DNA from: Candidatus Cloacimonadota bacterium
GTDB lineage: Bacteria > Cloacimonadota > Cloacimonadia > Cloacimonadales > TCS61
Assembly (NCBI GenBank): GCA_030600585.1
Contig: JAUVLU010000001.1
Span: 62,001 to 126,000 of the forward strand
Direction: 5' to 3'
Length of the DNA stretch: 64,000 bases
Position numbers and translations under genes: made by a program. Below the pieces are notes generated by a model. The model did not search any database and was not told where the DNA came from. It saw only the letters and a program-made list of their open reading frames with translations. Below, in pieces: positions 30,837 through 40,804 of the stretch; positions within the stretch are counted from its first letter, which is position 1; every line of letters starts with the position of its first letter.

Positions 30837-33207
30837 ATATTTATTTATTATATTAATGATAATAATTTTTTTTATGGGAATAGGATTCGGTCTGTTCCGA
30901 TATTATAGTAGAGAGCTTCCACCGCTTTCTGAACTGCAAAGTTATGAAATGAAAGTAGGTTCCGAAGTTTATGACCGTAATGATAATTTGATCCATATTT
31001 TCTATGTGGAGAAGAGACAGCTTACGCATTTAAAAGAATTACCCGATTACATTACCAAAGGTATCATGGCTGTTGAAGATAAGAATTTCTATAAACATTG
31101 GGGTATGGATCAGTTAGGTCTTATTCGAGCAATTATTATTGATATCAGTAAGGGAGATTTTTCTCAGGGAGCAAGCACGATAACTCAACAGCTTGCGCGA
31201 AATATGTTTCTTTCACTTGATAAAAAAATACCACGAAAGATCAAGGAACTTATACTTGCGATCCGCATTGAAAAGAATTTCTCTAAAGATGAAATATTAG
31301 AAATGTATCTCAATAAATCTCCTTTCGGTCCCGGATTATATGGTATTGAAGTGGGATCAAAGAAGTATTTTGGAAAGGATGCTAAAGATCTTTCAATTCC
31401 GGAAGCAGCACTTCTTATTGGGATGCCGCAACTACCCAGTGCCTATTATCCTTTCCGTTATCCTCAGCGCGCAATTCTTAGAAGAAATACTGTTTTAAAA
31501 CGGATGTATGAAGAAAAGGTAATTACTAATGAAGAATATACCGAGGCTCTTGATACTGAATTGGAATTATTTGAACAAAGCGGAGATTTCGAGGCGAAAG
31601 ATTATTTCGTAGAATACATTCGTATAAAACTTGAACGTGAATTCGGTACTACTCAACTTTTCACAGGTGGACTTAAAATTTATACGACTCTTGATATGGA
31701 GCTTCAGGAATATGCCGATTCCGTATTGAATATGAATCTTAAAAAATTCGAGAAGAAAAACGATTATGAATTTCAATATGATGATTTTCCGGCTGATACG
31801 ATTAACATTGTAACACCCTATGTTCAAGGTGGTGTGTTCTCAATTGAACCGGAAACAGGTTATGTGCGGGTGATGATAGGTGGAAGGAATTTCAATCATA
31901 GTAAATTGAATCGTGTGATGCAGTCGATACGGCAGCCCGGCTCTTCCTTCAAACCGATATTGTATTCTACTGCTCTTGTAAACGGCTACACCCCTGCTAC
32001 CATAATTGAGGATGAGCCTTTCTCTTTTATCCAGAATGATACACTTTTCTGGAGTCCGAAAAACTACTCGAATCGAAATTTCGGATATACTCGATTGCGT
32101 ACCGGATTAAAAAAATCCAGAAATATTTATGCAGCCAAAACAATATTTGATCTTGGACCCAGAAAGGTAATGGAATTTACCGAACGATTTGGAATTACAA
32201 CTCCGGTTTATCCGTTCTATACTCTTGCAGTTGGCAGCATGGAAGTTAAACCTTTTGAATTGATAACTGCTTACACAACATTCCCAAATGGCGGTGAACG
32301 GGTGAAACCAATATTTATCAGACGAGTTGAAGATAAATATGGTAAGATCATGAAAACAAATGAGCCGGAAAAGATCAGGGTTATAAATGAACAGGCAGCT
32401 TATATTATGGCTAACTTGATGAAATCGGTTTGTGAAGATGGAACAGGTGTAGGAATTCGCTGGCAATCCGGTTATGAGACACTTGGTTCGATAAGCTATA
32501 AATGGAATGCTGCCGGTAAAACAGGAACTACGGATGACTTCAGGGATGCCTGGTTCATTGGATATAATAAAAAACTTGTTACAGGTATCTGGATTGGTTT
32601 TGATGATAATTCAAGTTTGGGGAAAGGGCAATCTGGTGCTACAGCAGCACTGCCATCATGGCCTTATATAATGAAAAAAGCAGTTTATCTGGATTCACCC
32701 AAAAACAGTAAGGGAAATCCGATCGTGAACGGAGACGAACTGCAGTTTAAAAAACCTGATGGCATTATTACTGTGGAAATTTCCAAAGAGACAGGATTGC
32801 TTCCAAAAAATGACTACGAAGAAACAATGCAGGAAATTTTTATTGCAGGAACAGAACCAACACCGCTTAGCGATAGCTTGAATTACAATTTCTATCCAAC
32901 ATTCTACCGTGAGCATAATATGGATTCTCTCGTTGTTGATCTGGGTGGAGTTGCTTATGTATGGCCGGATTCAATTATTTTTGAACCTACTTATCCCGAT
33001 ACAACACGACCGGATTATATGGAAATGGCACCTCGGCATGAACCGGATCCAATTGATTTAAGAGGCGCACTGATCTTAAAGCATAAGAAAATTGTAGAAA
33101 GACCCGACAGCTTGTTGTGGAAAGGACCTGAATGGCTGAACCCTGTGCAGGACTCTCTTGATGCATTGGATAAACTTATAGAATCATTGATCAAGGCGGA
33201 AAGGTGA
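30808..33207 (+). CDS. Class A penicillin-binding protein (PBP1A-like)
   Basis: GT51 VEDKNFYKHWG, QGASTITQQLARNMFL; transpeptidase GSSFKP, KTGTTDDF. Confidence 0.95.
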   Translation: MEIMKKEVIKYLFIILMIIIFFMGIGFGLFRYYSRELPPLSELQSYEMKVGSEVYDRNDNLIHIFYVEKRQLTHLKELPDYITKGIMAVEDKNFYKHWGMDQLGLIRAIIIDISKGDFSQGASTITQQLARNMFLSLDKKIPRKIKELILAIRIEKNFSKDEILEMYLNKSPFGPGLYGIEVGSKKYFGKDAKDLSIPEAALLIGMPQLPSAYYPFRYPQRAILRRNTVLKRMYEEKVITNEEYTEALDTELELFEQSGDFEAKDYFVEYIRIKLEREFGTTQLFTGGLKIYTTLDMELQEYADSVLNMNLKKFEKKNDYEFQYDDFPADTINIVTPYVQGGVFSIEPETGYVRVMIGGRNFNHSKLNRVMQSIRQPGSSFKPILYSTALVNGYTPATIIEDEPFSFIQNDTLFWSPKNYSNRNFGYTRLRTGLKKSRNIYAAKTIFDLGPRKVMEFTERFGITTPVYPFYTLAVGSMEVKPFELITAYTTFPNGGERVKPIFIRRVEDKYGKIMKTNEPEKIRVINEQAAYIMANLMKSVCEDGTGVGIRWQSGYETLGSISYKWNAAGKTGTTDDFRDAWFIGYNKKLVTGIWIGFDDNSSLGKGQSGATAALPSWPYIMKKAVYLDSPKNSKGNPIVNGDELQFKKPDGIITVEISKETGLLPKNDYEETMQEIFIAGTEPTPLSDSLNYNFYPTFYREHNMDSLVVDLGGVAYVWPDSIIFEPTYPDTTRPDYMEMAPRHEPDPIDLRGALILKHKKIVERPDSLLWKGPEWLNPVQDSLDALDKLIESLIKAER

Positions 33208-34316
33208 TCTTTCAAATCATTTATGCTGTAACATTCGTATTTCTGCTGATCTACCTGTTTTATTTGCGTTTATTTTATATTGGTTTAAAGAATAGAAATG
33301 TAAATTTTAAGTATTCCAAACCTTTTGTCTCTGTAGTTGTTGCAGCCAGAAATGAAGAGAATAATATTGCCCGCTTGCTTACAACTTTGGTAAATCAGAG
33401 TTATCCGGCAGATCAATTTCAAATAATTATAGCTAACGATGATTCTACCGATGGAACGATTTCAATCGTGAATCAATTTGCTGATAAATGGGATAATATA
33501 AAGTTATTAAATGTAACCGGAAGAGATAAGGCAATTTCCGCTAAAAAGAATGCTCTTTCTCAGGCTATAGAAATGGCGGAAGGTGAGATAATCCTTTCAA
33601 CAGATGCCGATTGTCTGGTAGGAAAATATTGGATAGAATCTATGGTTGCTTGTTTTGATGATAACGAAATGGTTATTGGTTTTTCACGCACGCAATTAAC
33701 AAATTGGAGAAAAACCGGTTTTATCAGGAAATTTGAGCATTTCGATTTTTTAGCGATGCTATTTGCTGCTGCGGGTGCAATTTCATCCGGGAAATATTTC
33801 TCTTGCTCGGGGCAGAATATTGCCTATACAAAAGAAGCTTTTAATAAAGTTGGTGGTTTTAAAAAGATCAAGCATCTCATCTCCGGTGATGATGTAAATC
33901 TTATGCAGCTTTTTCGTAAAAGCGGGATGAAAGTAGGTTTTGCTTTTACCGATCACAGTTATGTTTATACTCAACCAATAAAGAATATCGGGAAATTCTT
34001 AAGTCAGCGAAGTAGATGGACTTCCAACATGAAATGGCAGATACTGCTTAATCCTGAGTTTTTTATTTACCTGTTAAGTGTATTCTTCATTACTTTCCTG
34101 CCGATAGTTATTCTGTTTGATGTTTGGAAATTGGGAATTGGAGTGATCTTATTAAGGATATTCTTAGAACTCATTTTCCTTAAATATGGATATGAAGTTT
34201 TTGGCGAAGATAAAAAAAAGTTGATGTTTTATCCTGTATGGTTTATCGTGCAGCCGTTCTATATTATTGCTGTTGCTGTAATGGGTGGCTTGAATATATT
34301 TTCATGGAAGAAATAA
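33204..34316 (+). CDS. Glycosyltransferase family 2 membrane protein
   Basis: VSVVVAARNEENNI, NDDSTDGT, STDADC, QRSRWTSNMKW. Confidence 0.9.
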   Translation: MIFQIIYAVTFVFLLIYLFYLRLFYIGLKNRNVNFKYSKPFVSVVVAARNEENNIARLLTTLVNQSYPADQFQIIIANDDSTDGTISIVNQFADKWDNIKLLNVTGRDKAISAKKNALSQAIEMAEGEIILSTDADCLVGKYWIESMVACFDDNEMVIGFSRTQLTNWRKTGFIRKFEHFDFLAMLFAAAGAISSGKYFSCSGQNIAYTKEAFNKVGGFKKIKHLISGDDVNLMQLFRKSGMKVGFAFTDHSYVYTQPIKNIGKFLSQRSRWTSNMKWQILLNPEFFIYLLSVFFITFLPIVILFDVWKLGIGVILLRIFLELIFLKYGYEVFGEDKKKLMFYPVWFIVQPFYIIAVAVMGGLNIFSWKK

Positions 34317-34332
34317 CAAATAGGAGGTTACT

Positions 34333-35790
34333 ATGATTTTATTTAAAAGAGTATTATTTGCAGTTTTATGTATTTCAATGTTATCGGTGCTTTCGGCGCA
34401 GGATGATTATGAAACCTGGAAATCACAGCAGAAAACGGAAATGGTTAAATACATAAGTGAACAGGATAAAGCTTTTGCAAGTTTTCTGGAAAAGAACTGG
34501 GAACAATTTGAAGCTTTTAAAGGGAACGTGAAAGATACTACACCAAAACCAAAAGAAATACCGGAAGTTGAACCAAGAAAGATCGAAGAATTAGAAGTTA
34601 CGAATAAGATAAAAGAAATCAAAATTCCTCCTAAAATGCAAATAGAAGAAAAAGAGCAGAAAGATTGCATGGTGAAGGTTGAAATGACAGAAGATCCAAG
34701 AGTAACAATTAATTATCTGGGCTTACCATTAGAATTAAATTATCAGCAGCAGGTTGATATTCAACTGCAAAGCCCTATTAATGAAAAAGGTATTGCCGAT
34801 TTCTGGTATTCCATAAGTAATATTGATCACACTACTTTCTTTGCTCAAACAAGCGATTATAGAGAACAGCTCAGGTTAAATGATTGGGGATACTGCTTAC
34901 TGCTTAATGAGATCACAAATCAGGTTTCCGGCGGTTCACAGAATTTATCTAGACTTTTATTGTGGTTCATGCTCACAAAATCAGGATATGAAGCTAAAGT
35001 TGGATTTGCAGAAGATAATGTATATTTGCTTTTGCCCTGTAAAAATACAATTTATGGAGTTTCTTATATTATTATAGATGATAAAAGATTTTATACATTA
35101 TCATTTGATAAAGAAGAGCAGCTTAATATTTCGATAAATACATACAATGGGAAATATCCTGATGCAGATGATCTTATTGATCTTAGCGTAAACGAAACTC
35201 CGAAAATTAAAAATACTTTAATTGAAAAAGAATTGAAGTTCAAATATGAAAATCAAGAATATACTATTCCTGTAACTTATAATCAGACAACTGCAGAATA
35301 TTTCAAGAATTACCCGCAGACAGATCTGGAAGTATATTTCAAAGCTCCGCTTTCTGAGGAAGCAACTTATTCGCTTACTATAGGATTGAAACCAATTTTG
35401 GACGGCAGGACAGAAGCAGATGCAGCAAATGTGCTGCTAAGATTTGTACAAACTGCGTTCCAATATAAAACAGATGGAGATCAATTTGGTAGTGAGAAAA
35501 GTCTGTTCTCAGATGAAACATTATTCTATCCTTACTCAGATTGTGAGGATAGATCAATAATCTTTGCTTATTTAATAAGTAATATTTTAGATTTGAATGT
35601 GATCGGATTAGATTATCCGGGGCATATTTCAACTGCTGTTCATTTTCAGAATGAATTAAGCGGAGATAAAGTTAATTATCATTCTACAAACTTCGTGATC
35701 TGTGATCCGACCTATATAAATGCAAATGTTGGGATGGCTATGCCGAAGTTCAAAGAAGTTGAACCAAAGATAATAGACCTTAATAAATAA
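34333..35790 (+). CDS. Secreted protein with transglutaminase-like segment
   Basis: Signal peptide; FYPYSDCEDRSIIFAYLI...GLDYPGHISTAVHF. Confidence 0.65.
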   Translation: MILFKRVLFAVLCISMLSVLSAQDDYETWKSQQKTEMVKYISEQDKAFASFLEKNWEQFEAFKGNVKDTTPKPKEIPEVEPRKIEELEVTNKIKEIKIPPKMQIEEKEQKDCMVKVEMTEDPRVTINYLGLPLELNYQQQVDIQLQSPINEKGIADFWYSISNIDHTTFFAQTSDYREQLRLNDWGYCLLLNEITNQVSGGSQNLSRLLLWFMLTKSGYEAKVGFAEDNVYLLLPCKNTIYGVSYIIIDDKRFYTLSFDKEEQLNISINTYNGKYPDADDLIDLSVNETPKIKNTLIEKELKFKYENQEYTIPVTYNQTTAEYFKNYPQTDLEVYFKAPLSEEATYSLTIGLKPILDGRTEADAANVLLRFVQTAFQYKTDGDQFGSEKSLFSDETLFYPYSDCEDRSIIFAYLISNILDLNVIGLDYPGHISTAVHFQNELSGDKVNYHSTNFVICDPTYINANVGMAMPKFKEVEPKIIDLNK

Positions 35791-35802
35791 GCAGGTAAAA
35801 AA

Positions 35803-36123
35803 ATGAACTTTGTTATTTTTGATGATGAGAAAAGAAGCAATTTTTTTCCCATCACTTTAACACGTTCTACAGGTGATATAAGAGTTGGAATCCTCAAATT
35901 ACGACAGAGAATTTCAAGTTATTTTGATTTATCTGAGACTAATGATCATTCTAAAACAGGGATTAATTCAACAATTGATGCCGGAACGGTTATCGGTATC
36001 GGGTGTAATCTGTTTGAATTAGGCATGATAAAGAAACATATATCTTCTTTTAATTTTGGAACAGAATCGGAAAAAGAGCTTTACAGTAAAATCTATAAGA
36101 AAGTTTTTCGATCAATATCTTAA
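35803..36123 (+). pseudogene. Internally deleted GlmU-like sugar nucleotidyltransferase remnant
   Basis: N-terminus MNFVIFDDEKRSNFFPITLTRSTGDIRVGIL joined in frame to C-terminal DHSKTGINSTIDAGTVIGIGCNLFE...SSFNFG. Confidence 0.65.
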
Positions 36124-36153
36124 TAAAATAGATTGGTTTATAATGGAGTTATA

Positions 36154-36990
36154 ATGCAGGAATATATAAAAATATTGTTTCGAACGGGAAGAGAGGGTTA
36201 CTATCTTAATAATAAAGAATATAATATTCAACCCGATATGGATGTAATTGTTAAAGTTGAACGTGGTGAAGATATTGGGCAAATAGTGAACTGTGCAGTG
36301 CAGCTTGACCAGATAGATAATAAACCTGAGGAAAAAGAAATAACATCGATCAAACGTATTGCAACCGAAGCAGATATTAAGCAATTGGAAATTGTAAAAA
36401 AGAAAGAACTAGAGACTGAAAAAAAATTCCGTGAAATGTTAATAAAACAGCCATTCACAATGAAACTCCTGCAGACAATCTATCAACTTGATGGAAATAA
36501 ACTTACGTTTTTCTTTTCAGCAGATGGCAGGATCGATTTCAGAGATTTTGTTAGAGAGCTTGCATCCGAGTTTAAAACAAGAATTGAATTACACCAAACA
36601 TCAGGCAGGGAAGATGCCCGTAGATTGGGTGGACTGGGAATGTGCGGTAAAACCTACTGCTGTGTAACTTTCCTGAAAAAATTCAATCAAGTTACAATTC
36701 AAATGGCAAAAGATCAAAATTTATTAAGTAATCTTTCAAAAATATCAGGACCATGCGGCAGATTGCTCTGCTGCCTGCATTATGAAGAAGATTTCTATTT
36801 AAAGAAATCGGAGGATTTTCCTGAGTTGGGACAGGTAGTTAGATATAATAATAAAAAAATGTATGTGGAAAAGAATGATTATTACAATAATCGCATTAAC
36901 TTAATAGATGAGGACCATGAGCGTTTTATTGTTACTTTGGAAGAATTTAATAAAATAGAACAACAAAATAATGATAAGAAACGTTCTTGA
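36154..36990 (+). CDS. ricT: PSP1 domain protein, RicT/YaaT-like
   Basis: SGREDARRLGGLGMCGKTYCCVTFL...SGPCGRLLCCLHYE. Confidence 0.88.
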   Translation: MQEYIKILFRTGREGYYLNNKEYNIQPDMDVIVKVERGEDIGQIVNCAVQLDQIDNKPEEKEITSIKRIATEADIKQLEIVKKKELETEKKFREMLIKQPFTMKLLQTIYQLDGNKLTFFFSADGRIDFRDFVRELASEFKTRIELHQTSGREDARRLGGLGMCGKTYCCVTFLKKFNQVTIQMAKDQNLLSNLSKISGPCGRLLCCLHYEEDFYLKKSEDFPELGQVVRYNNKKMYVEKNDYYNNRINLIDEDHERFIVTLEEFNKIEQQNNDKKRS

Positions 36991-37999
36991 TCTATTACCC
37001 GAAGAGTTAAACCAGTGTTTGTTAGATATTGGAGAGAAAGAATATAGGGCAAAGCAGATCCTTAACTGGGTCTATAATAATTATACTACAGATTTTAATG
37101 AGATGACATCTCTCTCAGAAACACTCAGAAATAAGCTTCAAAATATTCTGAGCAATTCAATTCCTACAATTATTACAAAAAAAAGTTCTAATGATGGAAC
37201 TACAAAATATCTACTTTCTCTGCAAGATGAAAATAACATCGAAATGGTTATAATTCCTAATGAGAAAAAAAATACGCTTTGCATTTCATCACAAGTTGGA
37301 TGTGCCAGAAAATGTAAGTTCTGCGCAACAGCTAAACTTGGCTTAGAACGTAATCTAAAAACGCATGAGATCACGTCACAAGTATTTCTTGCTATCAAAG
37401 AATTGGGTGACGATAAGCTTACTAATATCGTTTTCATGGGGATGGGTGAACCGCTGGATAATTTTGAAAATGTGGTTAAAGCTATTAGAATTTTGCAGCA
37501 TGATCTCTGTTTTAATTTCAGTCCGAGAAGAATTACTGTTTCAACCTCAGGTGTAATACCACAAATAGCAAAGCTTGCTGATACAGGATTAAAACTTAAG
37601 TTAGCAGTCTCCCTTAATTCTGCAATTCAATCCAAAAGAGAAATACTAATGCCGATCAGCAAGACCTTTCCATTATCCGAACTAAAAAAAACCTTGATAG
37701 ATTTCAGAAAAAAAACACCTTATCGTATTACGTTCGAGTATGTGATGATAAAGGATTTTAATATTGGACGTAAAGACGTGAAAGCACTTTTGAAATATCT
37801 CGGTGATATTTCGTGTAAATTGAACGTGATAAAATGGAATAAAGTTGATGACCTTCCCTATGAGACACCTTCAACGCGGGAGATCGATAGATTTATAAAT
37901 TCGATGAATATTCTGAGTTCTGCCGTAACTTTTAGAAAAAGCAGGGGTGCTGATATAGATGCAGCCTGCGGACAATTAGCAGCAAAAAATGTTCATTGA
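36971..37999 (+). CDS. rlmN: 23S rRNA (adenine2503-C2)-methyltransferase
   Basis: CISSQVGCARKCKFCATAKLGLERNL, RKSRGADIDAACGQLA. Confidence 0.95.
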   Translation: MIRNVLDLLPEELNQCLLDIGEKEYRAKQILNWVYNNYTTDFNEMTSLSETLRNKLQNILSNSIPTIITKKSSNDGTTKYLLSLQDENNIEMVIIPNEKKNTLCISSQVGCARKCKFCATAKLGLERNLKTHEITSQVFLAIKELGDDKLTNIVFMGMGEPLDNFENVVKAIRILQHDLCFNFSPRRITVSTSGVIPQIAKLADTGLKLKLAVSLNSAIQSKREILMPISKTFPLSELKKTLIDFRKKTPYRITFEYVMIKDFNIGRKDVKALLKYLGDISCKLNVIKWNKVDDLPYETPSTREIDRFINSMNILSSAVTFRKSRGADIDAACGQLAAKNVH

Positions 38000-38013
38000 A
38001 ATAAGGAGTGATC

Positions 38014-38844
38014 ATGAAGAATTTTGACATCGGTAAACTTGCTAAAATGATCGATCATACTGAATTAAAATCTAGTTCAGGAGAGAAGAAGATCAAGAAC
38101 CTGTGCGATGAAGCTAAGCAGTATGGATTTATCTCAGTATGCATAAATCCGGCAAACGTGAAATATGCAAAAGAGCAATTGGAGGGAAGTGAAGTTATAG
38201 TTTGCAGTGTTGTTGGTTTTCCCCTGGGAATGAATACGAGCGGGATAAAGGCATTAGAAGCTAAAAAAGCTGTTGAACAAGGTGCATCTGAAATCGATAT
38301 GGTAATTAATGTCGGCGCACTGCGTGACGGCAAATACGATTATGTTCGAGATGATATAAAACAGGTTGTTCAGGCAAGTGCTCCTGCTCATGTAAAAGTA
38401 ATTTTAGAAACATGTTATCTTACTGATGAAGAAATTGTAAAAGCTTGTGAGCTTTCGGTTGAAGCAGGTGCACATTTTGTAAAAACATCAACCGGATTTG
38501 GAGCCTTTGGTGCTTTTGAACATCATGTTAAACTAATGCGCAAAACTGTAGTACCGGATATTGGAGTAAAAGCGTCGGGAGGCGTTTCCAACTTTAAAGA
38601 TGCAATGAGAATGGTAAATGCAGGTGCAACAAGATTGGGAACAAGTGCGGGAATCGTAATTCTGGAAGGAGCTAAATTATTTAAATATGCTCCCGATGCG
38701 TGGCTTGAACCGGAAATCCCATGTCATATCTGTCCTGCCCGAAGTGCAAATATGGCGAAATTACCTAAAGCATTATATCAATATTATAATAAGATGTGTA
38801 TGAATTGTGAACACCGTGAAAAATATAATAGATTCTACGAATAG
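38014..38844 (+). CDS. deoC: Deoxyribose-phosphate aldolase with Cys-rich C-terminal extension
   Basis: CSVVGFPLG, EIDMVINVGAL, VKTSTGFG, GVKASGGV; tail CHIC...CMNC. Confidence 0.93.
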   Translation: MKNFDIGKLAKMIDHTELKSSSGEKKIKNLCDEAKQYGFISVCINPANVKYAKEQLEGSEVIVCSVVGFPLGMNTSGIKALEAKKAVEQGASEIDMVINVGALRDGKYDYVRDDIKQVVQASAPAHVKVILETCYLTDEEIVKACELSVEAGAHFVKTSTGFGAFGAFEHHVKLMRKTVVPDIGVKASGGVSNFKDAMRMVNAGATRLGTSAGIVILEGAKLFKYAPDAWLEPEIPCHICPARSANMAKLPKALYQYYNKMCMNCEHREKYNRFYE

Positions 38845-38855
38845 GAGGTCGGAAT

Positions 38856-40625
38856 ATGAATGGATGGATGAATAAAATAGTTGAAATAAACCTCAGCACG
38901 GGAAAACAGAAGACCTTGATAATAGATGATGATGTAAGAAGAAAATTTATCGGAGGAAGAGGTCTTGCCCTGAAATTATATACCGATATGTGTTCAGTAG
39001 ATATTGATGCATTTGATGAAGATAATGCACTGATATTATTAACCGGACCATTAACTGGAATAATACAAACAGCAGGACGCTATCAGGTTACTTCCCGTTC
39101 TCCACTTACCGGAACAATTATGGATTCAAGTTCCGGCGGATTTTTCGGTGCAAACCTGAAAAAAGCGGGATTCGATGGACTGGTTATAACCGGAAAAGCA
39201 GATAAACCTGTTTACCTTAAAATAACAGAAGAAGGTATCGAGATCAAAAGTGCCGAACATATTTGGGGAAAAAATACGCACGAGACTATGAAGATGCTGC
39301 ATGATACATCATCTTCTAATATTTCTGTAGCTTGTATTGGACCTGCCGGAGAGAATCTGGTTCCATTCGCCTCTATTATGAATGACAAAGATAGAGCTGC
39401 CGGTCGCGGCGGGATGGGTGCTGTGATGGGATCTAAGAATTTAAAAGCTATTACTGCTTTTGGGGAAAAAGAGGTTTCGGTCAGTGATCCTGAAGGGTTA
39501 AAAAAAATAATCTCAACCATAAATACATTAATAGATAAAAATCCTGTTACCGGAAAATCATTACAACTATTGGGAACTGCCGGATTAGTGAATGTTATCA
39601 ATGCTTTCGGGATGTTCCCAACCGAAAACTTTAAACGTGGAGTTTTTAATGATGCTGAAGGCATAAGCGGAGAGAAGATAGCCGAAACGATCTGTACCGG
39701 CAGAAGTGCCTGCTTCAAATGTCCTATTGCTTGCGGAAGAAAAACCAAAACCGAAAACCGAGAAGGTGAGGGTCCCGAATATGAAACAATATGGGCATTT
39801 GGTGCGCAATTAGGCATTAATGATCTGGAAGCCATAACCGAAGCAAATTATACATGTAATGAATTAGGTATAGATACAATAACAACCGGAAGCACGATTG
39901 GGTGCGCAATGGAACTTTATGAAAAAGGAGTTTTCCCCGAGAAACTTGAATGGGGAGATTCTTCCAACCTGGTAAAGCTTGTGGAAGATATTGCCTATAA
40001 AAGAGGTATTGGGAAAGATCTGGCACTTGGTTCTAAGAAGTTAGCTGAGAAGTATGGAAAACCAGAACTGGCAATGCAAATTAAAGGTATGGAAATTCCT
40101 GCTTACGATCCGCGTGGAGCGCAAGGGCAAGCTTTGTCTTATGCTACTTCAAACAGGGGTGGTTGTCATATGCAGGGTTATTTAATTTCACCGGAAGTAC
40201 TCGGATCACCAGCTTTTATGGATAGATATTCAATTGAAGGAAAAGCTGAGATCGTCGCTTTGTTCCAGGATATTTCTGCTGCTGTCGATACGCTTGTACT
40301 CTGCCGATTCCTGCAATTTGCCATTAGTATCGATACCTTTAAGGATATATTGAATATCGTTACCGGATTGGATTACACAGAAAATGAACTACTTAAAGTT
40401 GGAACAAGGATCTATAATCTAGAAAGAAAATTAAATTCAGAAGCCGGTTTCTCGCGTAAAGATGATATGCTGCCTTCCAGATTTTTGAAAGAAAAATTAA
40501 CTGAAGGCGCTTCAAGAAACAGAGTTGTGCAGATCGATGAAATGCTGGATAGATATTACAAACTTCGCGGTTGGGATGAAAATGGAATTCCCAAAGATGA
40601 AACGTTGAAGAAACTAGAAATTTAA
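38856..40625 (+). CDS. Aldehyde ferredoxin oxidoreductase family protein
   Basis: GRGLALKLY, GAVMGSKNLKAI, CFKCPIACGRK, GPEYETIWAFGAQLGI. Confidence 0.93.
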   Translation: MNGWMNKIVEINLSTGKQKTLIIDDDVRRKFIGGRGLALKLYTDMCSVDIDAFDEDNALILLTGPLTGIIQTAGRYQVTSRSPLTGTIMDSSSGGFFGANLKKAGFDGLVITGKADKPVYLKITEEGIEIKSAEHIWGKNTHETMKMLHDTSSSNISVACIGPAGENLVPFASIMNDKDRAAGRGGMGAVMGSKNLKAITAFGEKEVSVSDPEGLKKIISTINTLIDKNPVTGKSLQLLGTAGLVNVINAFGMFPTENFKRGVFNDAEGISGEKIAETICTGRSACFKCPIACGRKTKTENREGEGPEYETIWAFGAQLGINDLEAITEANYTCNELGIDTITTGSTIGCAMELYEKGVFPEKLEWGDSSNLVKLVEDIAYKRGIGKDLALGSKKLAEKYGKPELAMQIKGMEIPAYDPRGAQGQALSYATSNRGGCHMQGYLISPEVLGSPAFMDRYSIEGKAEIVALFQDISAAVDTLVLCRFLQFAISIDTFKDILNIVTGLDYTENELLKVGTRIYNLERKLNSEAGFSRKDDMLPSRFLKEKLTEGASRNRVVQIDEMLDRYYKLRGWDENGIPKDETLKKLEI

Positions 40626-40646
40626 TTTATTATGAATTATTTATTC

Positions 40647-40769
40647 TTTGTCATGGTGAGCCCTTCGACTCTGCTCAGGACAGGCTTGGACGAACCATAT
40701 TGATGATAATTTTGCCCTTCGTCCTTCCCCGATAAATCGAGGCTCAGGATGACACAAGCTCATGACAAA
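40647..40769. repeat. MITE-like intergenic element with inverted ends
   Basis: tttgtcatggtgagc ... gctcatgacaaa; internal gcccttcgactctgctcagga / ggctcaggatgaca. Confidence 0.55.
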
Positions 40770-40804
40770 AATAATTATAATATTGTTAACAAAAAGGGAA
40801 AAAG

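Noticed and set aside
39212-39835. Antisense 207-aa ORF opposite AOR (and 53236..53877 opposite the candidate selenoprotein)
   Set aside because: Sits opposite a clearly coding strand, with low-complexity composition and no family motifs.
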